This document shows positions 56,555-64,000 of a DNA stretch of 64,000 nt, piece after piece. The translations under genes were made by a program, and so were the position numbers. A model generated the notes under the pieces. That model made no database searches. It was not told the origin of the DNA and saw nothing but the letters and a program-made list of their open reading frames with translations. Location: contig NZ_CP055156.1 of the NCBI RefSeq assembly GCF_014217805.1, forward strand, positions 3,478,585 to 3,542,584. Direction: 5' to 3'. The stretch's first letter is position 1, and each line of letters begins with the position of its first letter. Origin of the DNA: Adhaeribacter swui. Lineage in GTDB: Bacteria > Bacteroidota > Bacteroidia > Cytophagales > Hymenobacteraceae.

Positions 56555-57010
56555 TTATTTTTTTGCTAATTTTACGTTTACGGCGGTTAATCCTTTTGGC
56601 GTTTTTTCTACTTCAAAAGTTACCAAGGCATTTTCTTTTACGGGTTCTAACAGGCTGTTCACGTGCACGAAAACACTTTCCTGCGTTTGCTGGTCTTTAA
56701 TAAACCCGTATCCTTTTGATTGATTAAAATTAGTAACAACGCCGGTGTGGGTAGTATCTACCGGAATATCCTCTTGTTTAGGGGTACCAATCCGGATTTC
56801 TTCTAACGGAATTTCTACTTTTTGTTTCGGATCGGGCGGGGTAGAAGAAAAATTACCAAATTCATCTACGTAAGCCAGCATGGCATCTAAACCCTGGCCT
56901 TTGTTGGCGTTGGCTTTCCGTTCTTCTCTTTTTTCTTCTTTGTCCTGCCGCTTTTTAAGTTTTTTCTTTTCATTTTCTTTTTTATTGAAAGTCTCCTGTG
57001 ATCTGCCCAT
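56555..57010 (-). CDS. Cold-shock-domain protein with basic N-terminus
   Basis: A 151-residue RNA/DNA-binding protein of the Bacteroidota CspA-fused type. Residues 1-40 are a highly charged Lys/Glu helix (ENEKKKLKKRQDKEEKREERK), and the C-terminal 65 are a cold-shock domain with the two RNP motifs KGYGFIKD and VFVHVNSLL. It probably binds RNA. Single gene. Confidence 0.9.
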   Translation of the reverse strand: MGRSQETFNKKENEKKKLKKRQDKEEKREERKANANKGQGLDAMLAYVDEFGNFSSTPPDPKQKVEIPLEEIRIGTPKQEDIPVDTTHTGVVTNFNQSKGYGFIKDQQTQESVFVHVNSLLEPVKENALVTFEVEKTPKGLTAVNVKLAKK

Positions 57011-57696
57011 ATATTCTCTTTTTAGTTGTTTCGCTTAGACAATATGTGCGTCATACGGCCCGCTAGTGGTGGGATAATAAGTAAAGGTACGAAATAATTA
57101 AAGCATTTCTCGCCTTAATTCTAATTATGATTACGGAAAGCATGGTAAAAGTTCTTGTTGGTAGAGCAGCGGTAATTACTGCGGTGATTTCCTTGCTTTC
57201 TGCGGCTCCTTCTTAAAAGTAGAGAAATAGATGTAATTATTCCGGGAATATAAGAATAGGTGGATGCTTAATTCTATTTTGATTCATAGATTGTTCAGGG
57301 CCTTAGTTGCACTTAGCAACAGTTGTTTGTTTGGAACTTGGCAGAGTTTGAAATTTTTAAAATTTTGCGAAGCTGCTCCACTTTGGTGCCCCCTTAGCTG
57401 GCTCGCGCTCGTTTAAAAAAATGGAAAACGTACAAGTTCCCCTTTGGAGGGATAGGGGTGGTTGATTTATGAGAAATAATGTTAATTTCTAAATTTTCTT
57501 TATTCTAGTGTTGCACCAAGTGCCCCTCCAAACGCACCAACAAAAATCAATAGCTTTTATTAAGCGCAAAAAGTTCTTCGTAGGCCAATGCTACTTTAAA
57601 CTGGAGAAATTAAAAATTGAAAGTAAAACTGCCTGCTACCCACTTTCTTAAAAATAAAAACTTTCTCCTTAACTTTCGGGGAGGAAACTACAAACA
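57011..57696. other. Intergenic region before the SNF2 gene
   Basis: About 690 bp, no supportable gene. Contains an A/T palindrome (57351-57366) and an imperfect inverted pair of CCCCTTTGGAGGG-like words (about 57440-57460) and CCCCTCCAAA (about 57522-57531), of the kind found in small intergenic repeats. Confidence 0.4.
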
Positions 57697-60600
57697 ATGG
57701 CAGCGAGCGGGATTATAGCGGGGAACAGAAACGCAAAACACGAGTATCTGGTAGATGGCCAACGCATTACAACTATTGCTTACCACGATCTGGTAAAACA
57801 CACTTCCGCCGAAACCCTAACGGTAATGGGGTCTTCGTACCAGGTGTATCCTAGCTTTCTCGACTTAAACCAAGGTTTATTTACTATTGGCACCGGCTTT
57901 AATCCTGGGCCGGAAGTAAATGTGGTGCAGCTAGAGCACGCTATATGGTTATCGTGCCCGTGTGGGGCAGTAAAAACGCAGCTTTGTCCGCACCAAGCGC
58001 AGGTTTTACAGGCCGTAATGTTGCGGCCCGAGTTCCGGGTGTTTTTTGATGAAAAATTGCGACGCGATAAAATTTTACCGGTGGCCAAAGATTACGGCCT
58101 CGCCGAAGCAAAAAACCTGGATGCGTATTTTACTCTGGAGTATGTTAATAAAAGCATTGTGGTAAAGCCGCGTCAGAAAGAATTACTGCCACTTAACGCC
58201 GAAACCCAGGCTTACTTATCCGAAGCACTTTTACTCAAACCAAAATTACCGGTAGTTTCAGGGCAAACCCCGAAAGAAAGTACTAGATTGATTGTGGTAC
58301 TTTCGGCGCATAAACAGTACCGGCATTTGTACCTGGAGCTATACCAGGCCACCGTGAGCCAGGAAGGTAAAATTAAAAACCCTTTGCAGGTTATCTCGCC
58401 CGCCGATTTAATCTGGCTGACGGATAATCCCGAAGAAATTAAATTTTACTCGGCCATTTCTAAATTTCAAAATAATTACCACACTACTCCCGCCGAATCT
58501 GATTGGGAAGCCCTGAAAGCTTTGGTTCGCAACCCACTAAAGCTGAGTTTCTATGGCCAAAATTTAAAAAAACAAACCGATACTATTACCGCGGGTGCCT
58601 TGGTGCCTTTGCGGGTGCAAAATTTACCGGCAAACCTGGAGCTGGACGTGCACTTGCAAGATCATTTTTACCAGATAACCGGCAGCCTGATTCTGGAAGA
58701 ACAGAAATTTATGCTGCCTAAGCTGGAAATCCGGCACGAGTATTTTATTCAGATAAAGCACACTTTGTATTTTTTTCAGAACCCGGATGTGTTGCGGATT
58801 ATTCAGTTTTTTAAAAAACGGGACCACAAGATTATTGTGCATGAATCAAAATTCGCCGAATTCCGGGAAACCGTGCTGGCTAACCTGGAAAGTAAAATCC
58901 GGGTAAATTACTCGTACGTAAAACCGGCCACCGAAAAGCAAATTGTGGATTACGGTTTCGACGAAACCCGCGAACCCATTATTTATTTATCCGACTCCGA
59001 AGATTTTATTTTAATTACGCCGGTGATGCGCTACGGGCCGTTAGAGATTCCGGTAAAATCGCGGCAGCAAATTTACGCCACCGATGCCCGCGGTAATGCT
59101 TTTACTTTATCCCGCGACGAAGAAGCAGAAGATAACCTGACAGCAGCCATTTTAAAACAACATCCGTATTTTTACGAGCAACTGCACCTGGATTGCTTTT
59201 ACCTGCACCGCGACCGCTTTTTGCTGGATGGCTGGTTTCTGGAGGCTTTTGATGTCTGGCAGCAAGCTGGTATTACCATTCTGGGTTTTAAAGAATTAAA
59301 AAATAACAATTTAAATCCGCATAAAGCCAGGTTAAATATTCTGGTAACCAGCGGCATTAATTGGTTCGATACTACCGTGGATGTGCGCTTCGGCAAAAAC
59401 AAAGTGCCGCTGAAATACCTGCACAAATCCATCCGGAACAAAAATCGTTTTGTTACCCTGGACGATGGTACCCAGGGCCTGTTGCCCGAAGAATGGCTGA
59501 CAAAACTGACCCCTTATTTTGAAGCTGGCGAAGTTTCGGGCGAAACCCTGCGTACGCCCAAAACAAACTTTACCGCCATTGCCGAGCTATATGCCACCGA
59601 AGTGCTTTCGCGGGAAGTTAGGAGCGAACTGGCCTTGTACCAGGAAAAACTAGCTGATTTTACTGGTCTGCCGGAAACCCCGGTACCCGCTGGTTTACAC
59701 GCCACTTTACGCGATTACCAGAAGCAAGGCCTGAACTGGCTTACTTTCCTGGATCAGTTTAACTTTGGCGGCTGTTTGGCCGACGACATGGGTTTGGGTA
59801 AAACGGTACAAGTAATTGCTTTTATCTTAACGCAACGCGGCAAAACAAAAAATAATACCAACCTGGTGGTGGTGCCCACCTCGTTGCTGTTTAACTGGCA
59901 GGAAGAAATCGCCCGCTTTGCCCCCGATTTAAAAGTAACAACCAGCTACGGCGCTACTAGGATTAAAAAACCAGAAAATTTTAAAAATTCTGAAATTGTC
60001 CTGACTTCGTACGGCACCTTGGTATCCGATATTCAGGTATTCAAAGAATATGTTTTCAATTACATTATTCTGGATGAGTCGCAGAATATTAAAAACCCGG
60101 AAACGGAGCGGTACCGCGCGGTGCGTTTGCTGCAATCGCGAAATAAGCTGGTACTAACCGGTACACCCGTCGAAAACAATACCTTTGATTTGTACGGGCA
60201 ATTATCCTTTGCCTGCCCGGGTTTATTAGGTAACCAACGTTATTTCCGCGACCATTATTCTACGCCCATCGATAAGTTTAAAGACAGCAAGCGTGCCGCC
60301 GAACTGCAACGCAAAGTAAGTCCGTTTATTTTGCGGCGCACCAAAGAACAGGTAGCCCCGGAACTGCCCGACAAAACCGAAATGGTCATTTACTGTCAGA
60401 TGGGCCTGGAACAACGACGCGTGTACGAAGCCTCCGAAAGAGAAATCCGCGAGTATATTTCGGCGCAGGAAGAAGATGAAATTAAAAAGAACCCCATGCA
60501 TGTGTTGCGGGGCCTTACCAAACTGCGGCAAATCTGCGATTCCCCGGCTTTATTGCCCGACGGCGATTATAACGTACAAGCTTCGGCTAAAATGGAAACC

Positions 60601-61086
60601 TTGTTGGAACAAATCGAAAACAAAGCGCCTTACCATAAAATTCTGGTGTTTTCGCAGTTTGTTACCATGCTGGAGTTTATTCAGAAAGAGCTGAGCCGCC
60701 GCCAAATACCGTATGCCCTGCTTACGGGCCAAACCACCGACCGGGCCGGGGCCGTTAATGCTTTTCAGGATGATGAAAACATTCGTGTGTTTTTAATCAG
60801 CTTAAAAGCCGGCGGCACCGGGCTTAATTTAACCCGCGCCGATTACGTGTACCTCGTAGACCCCTGGTGGAACCCCGCCGTAGAAAATCAGGCCATCGAC
60901 CGCACTTACCGTATTGGGCAAACCAAAAAAGTAGTAGCCGTGCGGCTCATTTGCCCGGACACCGTGGAAGAGAAAATTTTAAAATTGCAGGAAGCCAAAA
61001 AAGAACTGGTGAAAGACGTAATTAGTAAGGAGAATACTTTTTTAAAAAATCTGTCGAAGCAAGACTTGCTGGGCTTATTTAACTAA
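57697..61086 (+). CDS. SWIM zinc-finger SNF2 helicase
   Basis: A 1129-residue Swi2/Snf2-family ATPase. Residues 80-100 hold a SWIM zinc finger (CxC..CxH: C87, C89, C97, H99). The C-terminal half is the motor: GGCLADDMGLGKTVQVIAF (motif I), VVVPTSLLFNW, YIILDESQNIKNPET (motif II, DESQ), LVLTGTPVEN, LRRTKEQVAPELPDKTE, SLKAGGTGLNLTRADYV and QAIDRTYRIGQTK (motif VI). Such bacterial proteins act like RapA or unclassified remodelers on DNA-protein complexes. No adjacent defence or restriction gene. A possible role in defence is not supported here. Confidence 0.93.
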   Translation: MAASGIIAGNRNAKHEYLVDGQRITTIAYHDLVKHTSAETLTVMGSSYQVYPSFLDLNQGLFTIGTGFNPGPEVNVVQLEHAIWLSCPCGAVKTQLCPHQAQVLQAVMLRPEFRVFFDEKLRRDKILPVAKDYGLAEAKNLDAYFTLEYVNKSIVVKPRQKELLPLNAETQAYLSEALLLKPKLPVVSGQTPKESTRLIVVLSAHKQYRHLYLELYQATVSQEGKIKNPLQVISPADLIWLTDNPEEIKFYSAISKFQNNYHTTPAESDWEALKALVRNPLKLSFYGQNLKKQTDTITAGALVPLRVQNLPANLELDVHLQDHFYQITGSLILEEQKFMLPKLEIRHEYFIQIKHTLYFFQNPDVLRIIQFFKKRDHKIIVHESKFAEFRETVLANLESKIRVNYSYVKPATEKQIVDYGFDETREPIIYLSDSEDFILITPVMRYGPLEIPVKSRQQIYATDARGNAFTLSRDEEAEDNLTAAILKQHPYFYEQLHLDCFYLHRDRFLLDGWFLEAFDVWQQAGITILGFKELKNNNLNPHKARLNILVTSGINWFDTTVDVRFGKNKVPLKYLHKSIRNKNRFVTLDDGTQGLLPEEWLTKLTPYFEAGEVSGETLRTPKTNFTAIAELYATEVLSREVRSELALYQEKLADFTGLPETPVPAGLHATLRDYQKQGLNWLTFLDQFNFGGCLADDMGLGKTVQVIAFILTQRGKTKNNTNLVVVPTSLLFNWQEEIARFAPDLKVTTSYGATRIKKPENFKNSEIVLTSYGTLVSDIQVFKEYVFNYIILDESQNIKNPETERYRAVRLLQSRNKLVLTGTPVENNTFDLYGQLSFACPGLLGNQRYFRDHYSTPIDKFKDSKRAAELQRKVSPFILRRTKEQVAPELPDKTEMVIYCQMGLEQRRVYEASEREIREYISAQEEDEIKKNPMHVLRGLTKLRQICDSPALLPDGDYNVQASAKMETLLEQIENKAPYHKILVFSQFVTMLEFIQKELSRRQIPYALLTGQTTDRAGAVNAFQDDENIRVFLISLKAGGTGLNLTRADYVYLVDPWWNPAVENQAIDRTYRIGQTKKVVAVRLICPDTVEEKILKLQEAKKELVKDVISKENTFLKNLSKQDLLGLFN

Positions 61087-61181
61087 GAAGTATTTTCGCA
61101 TTTTAAGCAAGGTCTAAATACAGCCTTAAGATTGGTGATTGCACTGCCACTATTTAGTGTAAAACCGCAATAAGGCTTGTT

Positions 61182-61301
61182 ATGTTAAAATATAAAATCA
61201 GAGTAAAGTTAATCCGGGCATGGGCAGTAGTAAGTTGGGTATTGCTGAAATGGCTATGGGTAAGTTTCATCTGGATTTTAGTTAACCAGCCAGCCAGTTG
61301 A
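61182..61301 (+). CDS. Small Trp-rich membrane peptide (39 residues)
   Basis: Frame MLKYKIRVKLIRAWAVVSWV then LLKWLWVSFIWILVNQPAS: a basic start and one Trp-rich hydrophobic helix. An AAGG lies about 7 nt before the ATG, an acceptable ribosome site. Between the SNF2 gene and the glycosyltransferase. Not recognised; coding potential rests on composition. Confidence 0.34.
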   Translation: MLKYKIRVKLIRAWAVVSWVLLKWLWVSFIWILVNQPAS

Positions 61302-61405
61302 AAAGATTTTTAAAATTTACCAGAAATGTTAATTGCTATTCAAAAGAACTGTAATAAATCTGGAAATTACATAATTTTAGGTATATAGTATTCAAAAAAT
61401 ATTTA

Positions 61406-61413
61406 TACCTTTG
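61406..61413 (+). promoter_or_regulatory. Candidate -7 box for the glycosyltransferase
   Basis: TACCTTTG (TAnnTTTG) followed by GC, 162 bp before the ATG, with an unclear -33 element. If used, the leader would be about 155 nt. Confidence 0.42.
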
Positions 61414-61574
61414 CGCAAAATGTTAATTTTTAAAATTTTAAGTACTGTATTTGCTAGTGCACTTTTAAAGATTAATCTGGAGGAGCAATCATGTTGCTTC
61501 AGCTAAATTCTAAATCAGTTAACTAACAAACATAAGTTTAAATACAGTAACTATTCTACTCAGAAATCGCCTTT

Positions 61575-62786
61575 ATGGAACATAAACACCAAACCTTAGT
61601 TTGCTTTACCAGTTCGTATCCCTACGGAACCCGCGAAACTTACTTCGAGAACGAACTGCAATACTTAGCCAAGGAGTTTAAAACCGTTTACATTCAGCCT
61701 ACTTATAATCCTTATAAAACCCACGCCAAAAGAAATATTCCGGCCAATGTGGTGGTGATAAAAGATCCTTTGGTGCCTTCGGGCAAGCAAGCCCGGTTTA
61801 CCGAAGGTATTTTTAACGGCACCTCCATGGGCATGTTTATCAAGGATTTACTCAAGAACAAAGCATATAGCTCTAAAGCGGCAATTAGCCAGTGGGTAAA
61901 CACCTTGCTCATTCACCGGATTTCGTATCCTAAAATTGAAAAATTGCTTAAAGGTTTAGACAAAGACGCTTTGCTGTATACCTACTGGGCTAATGCCCCG
62001 GTATTTGCTAGCAATTTATTAAAGCCCTACAAAAAAATTGTGCGCATGCACTTCGGCGATTTTTACCTGGACCGGTTTAACGGCTACATGCCGGTGCGGT
62101 CTAACATCTACAGTTCCGCTGATTTGTTGCTGCCTATTTCCAACAACATCTCTTCTATTTTGCAGGATTTTTACAAAATAGACAAAAGCAAAATATTTGT
62201 TAACCACTTAGGTATTGATAACACCGCGGAATACTGCACGGTTAAAGATAGCGAGGTGGTGCGCATTGTTTCCTGTAGCCATTTAGAGCCGCGCAAACGC
62301 GTGCATTTAATTGCCGAAGCGCTTACTAAATACCAGGGCACTAAAGCGATAGAATGGCACCACTTTGGGGGCGGTACCGAAATGGGTAAAATTCAGGATA
62401 TTGTAAAAAAAGTAGGCAAAAACGTGACGGTAAACCTGCACGGACCGGTATCGCAAGCGCAGTTATACCAGTTTTACCAGGATAATTACGTAGATTGGTT
62501 TATTAACGTAAGTACCGGCGAAGGTATTCCGGTAAGTATCATGGAAGCGTTTTCGTTTGGCATACCGGCTATTGCTACCGATGGGGGAGCAACTTACGAA
62601 ATTGTAAATGCCACCAACGGCCATTTAATTCCGAAAGATTTCGACACCCAGATTATTGCGGATTTACTGGCCAAACCCGATCCGGATTATTTGCGCAAAC
62701 GCAACGAAGCTTTAAATACCTGGTCCGAGAAATTTAATGCGGCTTCTAATTATACCCAGTTGGTAAAGAAAATGCAGTCGCTGTAA
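61575..62786 (+). CDS. Glycosyltransferase family 4-type protein
   Basis: A 403-residue GT-B-fold glycosyltransferase. N-terminal TSSYPYGTRETYFENELQYLAKEFKTVYI (the usual start of surface-glycan GT4 proteins), then KIVRMHFGDFYLDRF, and the C-terminal donor site VRIVSCSHLEPRKRVHLIAEAL, HGPVSQAQLYQFYQ and the ExxGxPxxxxEA-like STGEGIPVSIMEAFSFGIPAIATDGGATYEIV. Probably transfers a sugar onto a lipid-linked or surface polysaccharide. No other polysaccharide gene is adjacent. Confidence 0.9.
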   Translation: MEHKHQTLVCFTSSYPYGTRETYFENELQYLAKEFKTVYIQPTYNPYKTHAKRNIPANVVVIKDPLVPSGKQARFTEGIFNGTSMGMFIKDLLKNKAYSSKAAISQWVNTLLIHRISYPKIEKLLKGLDKDALLYTYWANAPVFASNLLKPYKKIVRMHFGDFYLDRFNGYMPVRSNIYSSADLLLPISNNISSILQDFYKIDKSKIFVNHLGIDNTAEYCTVKDSEVVRIVSCSHLEPRKRVHLIAEALTKYQGTKAIEWHHFGGGTEMGKIQDIVKKVGKNVTVNLHGPVSQAQLYQFYQDNYVDWFINVSTGEGIPVSIMEAFSFGIPAIATDGGATYEIVNATNGHLIPKDFDTQIIADLLAKPDPDYLRKRNEALNTWSEKFNAASNYTQLVKKMQSL

Positions 62787-62791
62787 AATAT

Positions 62792-62808
62792 AAATTTTTA
62801 AAAATTTA
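62792..62808. repeat. A/T palindrome copy after the glycosyltransferase
   Basis: AAATTTTTAAAAATTT, the perfect 16-bp form, a few bases after the stop codon and just before the terminator stem. Confidence 0.6.
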
Positions 62809-62809
62809 G

Positions 62810-62846
62810 AAGTGGTGTTGGTTTTTTTCTGGCACCACTTTTTTTA
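62810..62846 (+). terminator. Intrinsic terminator after the glycosyltransferase
   Basis: AAGTGGTG and CACCACTT form an 8-bp stem over a T-rich loop, followed by TTTTTTT. Begins about 24 bp after the stop codon. Confidence 0.82.
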
Positions 62847-62879
62847 TGTCTATTTTCGAATAAAGTAGTTGGGCTGGCA

Positions 62880-63040
62880 AATTATCTATCGCGAACGTCT
62901 TCGCTCGTGATGCCCATCGTCCGGCCTCTGGCCGGTAGTGCCTTGTTGCTGATTGGCTTCTAATGAAAGTATATCCGCTCGCCCGGCCAGAGGGCTACCA
63001 GATAGTAGGCACGAACGTGGACACTCGCGCCAGCTTTGTG
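62880..63040. repeat. Possible small palindromic element
   Basis: A GC-rich island in an AT-rich gap. It contains CCGGCCTCTGGCCGG (two arms of CCGGCC/GGCCGG) and a second CCCGGCCAGAGGGC, and its ends carry related words (TCGCGAACGTCTTCGCTCG and GGCACGAACGTGGACACTCGCGCC). Only one copy is in this window, so calling it a repeat family is inference. Confidence 0.42.
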
Positions 63041-63120
63041 ATGGTCATTAATTAATTTTTGATGAAGCAGCCCTATTTTACTATTCCCATGCAACAATCG
63101 GGACTTAGCTTTACAGGCAA

Positions 63121-63582
63121 TTAAATAAAATCAGTTTCGAGGCGACCGGTAATTTTGGTAAACCGGATGCGGTAAAATACCTGGTCGGATTGGACTAACT
63201 TTATATCCTGAAGGTTGTTTGCGTCTTGTGCCTGGCCGGATGAAGCAAGAGAAGTTCTTTTCCGGAGAAAATATTCGTTGTAGCGGGGTCGCAATAAATC
63301 CAATTCGGCTTTATCGGTAATTTCTTCAAAGCGGCCGTTAATAACCACACTTTTCCAGTTGTTAGAATCAATAACTTCATCTACCTCAAAACATACCGTA
63401 GGGTGTTTGCGCATAATGTCTATTTTTAAGCCCTCCAGCGAATAGCACACAATACTGTTGTCTTCGTACTGATAATTCAGGGGCACGATGTAAACATTAT
63501 CGCCATCGGTACAACCAATCCGGCCAAACGATTTTTTTCTAAGAAATTCAATGTTTTCTTTTTCGTCTAGTTCTCGCAGCAT
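63121..63582 (-). CDS. Pyridoxamine 5'-phosphate oxidase-fold protein
   Basis: A 153-residue split-barrel flavin- or F420-binding protein: ENIEFLRKKSFGRIGCTDGDNVYIVPLNYQYEDNSIVCYSLEGLKIDIMRKHPTVCFEVDEV and NNWKSVVINGRFEEI are the standard blocks of the PPOX (PNPOx_putative) family. No pathway assigned. Single gene. Confidence 0.86.
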   Translation of the reverse strand: MLRELDEKENIEFLRKKSFGRIGCTDGDNVYIVPLNYQYEDNSIVCYSLEGLKIDIMRKHPTVCFEVDEVIDSNNWKSVVINGRFEEITDKAELDLLRPRYNEYFLRKRTSLASSGQAQDANNLQDIKLVQSDQVFYRIRFTKITGRLETDFI

Positions 63583-63695
63583 AGGATATTTATTTGGTTA
63601 GTTAATCCAATGAAAACTTCTTATACGCAACAAAACAAGTTAAGGAGGATTTAAAATCAGTAAGTTACGGCCCTGGAGGTGTTTCTAAGTAAAGC

Positions 63696-63718
63696 AATTT
63701 TTTAAAAATTTAAAATTT
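63696..63718. repeat. A/T palindrome copy, tandem
   Basis: Two overlapping half-sites (AATTTTTTAAAAATTT and AAATTTAAAATTT) a few bases after the stop of the acylase gene. Confidence 0.55.
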
Positions 63719-63724
63719 GGATGC

Positions 63725-64000
63725 TTACTCGCCGGGGTGGTACGTTTTCTCGGCGTGTTTTTCTACGTCTTCCCGGTAAAATAGCACCTCTTTAAATTGA
63801 CCTTTGGTGTACATTTCCGCCTGATCGTTAAAGTGTTTGGAAGCAGGGTCGCCGCTGTTGCCACCAGCCAGTAAAGATTTGGCTTTTATTCTTTGGCCAA
63901 ATTCTACGGCACACACAAAACTGTTGCCGTTGTAACCGTACCGTTTATTAGTTCCCGGGTAAGTGCGGCTCACAAACGAGGGCAAGCAGCCCCAGGCAGA
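63725..64000 (-). CDS. Penicillin acylase-type enzyme, C-terminal part
   Basis: The gene runs off the window. The visible C-terminus (about 91 residues) contains LPSFVSRTYPGTNKRYGYNGNSFVCAVEFGQRIKAKSLLAGGNSGDPASKHFNDQAEMYTKGQFKEVLF, which is the ending of Ntn-hydrolase acylases (penicillin G acylase/PvdQ-type): an R-x-x-S-L-x-x-GxSGxPxSxHFxDQ motif. The catalytic beta-chain Ser lies outside this window. Substrate (beta-lactam, acyl-homoserine lactone or other) cannot be judged. Confidence 0.84.
   Translation of the reverse strand, partial: SAWGCLPSFVSRTYPGTNKRYGYNGNSFVCAVEFGQRIKAKSLLAGGNSGDPASKHFNDQAEMYTKGQFKEVLFYREDVEKHAEKTYHPGE

Noticed and set aside
57697-61086. SNF2 helicase as part of a DISARM or other defence system
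   Set aside because: No methylase, phospholipase-D or DUF1998 partner nearby, and base composition matches the chromosome.

Overview
The window looks like part of a Bacteroidota chromosome, most likely order Cytophagales near Hymenobacteraceae/Adhaeribacter. That placement is inference from gene content and style, not from a search. Supporting signs are: promoters of the Bacteroidota type (TTTG, 19 bp, TAnnTTTG before atpD), atpD-atpC standing apart from the other ATP synthase genes with a very short epsilon subunit, a regulator-propeller hybrid sensor kinase, many lipoprotein and Tat-lipoprotein signals, and a tRNA gene without an encoded CCA. No rRNA, CRISPR array, prophage or insertion-sequence transposase was seen. 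Layout: 1-12 kb is ordinary accessory metabolism (M14 peptidase, CrtO-like membrane protein, SGNH hydrolase, MFS exporter, GH16 glucanase, YdcF, SDR, lactonase-fold protein, quinone reductase). 12.6-19.7 kb holds two paralogous hybrid histidine kinases in tandem, the second with a periplasmic propeller sensor. 20.2-24.3 kb has an S41 peptidase, a beta-barrel protein, a membrane LytTR regulator and a bestrophin. 24.4-27.5 kb is a clearly AT-richer two-gene island that I read as a Hachiman anti-phage system (HamA nuclease plus HamB helicase), with hamB broken by one base in a run of seven A. 27.6-33 kb has two aldo/keto reductases and an M1 aminopeptidase. 33.2-37.1 kb is a 5-oxoprolinase operon (pxpB-pxpC-pxpA) joined to an unusual NRAMP-like transporter. 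38.5-46.5 kb is housekeeping: pth, rplY/ctc, prs, tRNA-Gln, purL, atpD, atpC. 46.7-64 kb holds a START-domain protein, carboxylesterase, DUF5655 protein, a VLRF1/eRF1-like candidate translationally coupled to an AI-2E family permease, MsrB, a DegP/HtrA protease, an esterase lipoprotein, an HNH protein, a cold-shock-domain protein, a SWIM-SNF2 helicase, a glycosyltransferase, a PPOX-fold protein and the C-terminus of a penicillin-acylase-type enzyme. Patterns across the window: (1) an A/T palindrome of the type AAATTTTTAAAAATTT recurs dozens of times, mostly between genes but also inside coding regions; (2) a dispersed repeat of about 190-205 bp occurs three times (10.7, 20.1 and 30.1 kb); (3) two genes, the SGNH hydrolase and hamB, are each broken by exactly one extra A in an A-run. 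The strongest leads are the split Hachiman system, the putative VLRF1 ribosome-rescue factor, the possible 5-oxoproline transporter and the three-copy repeat family.
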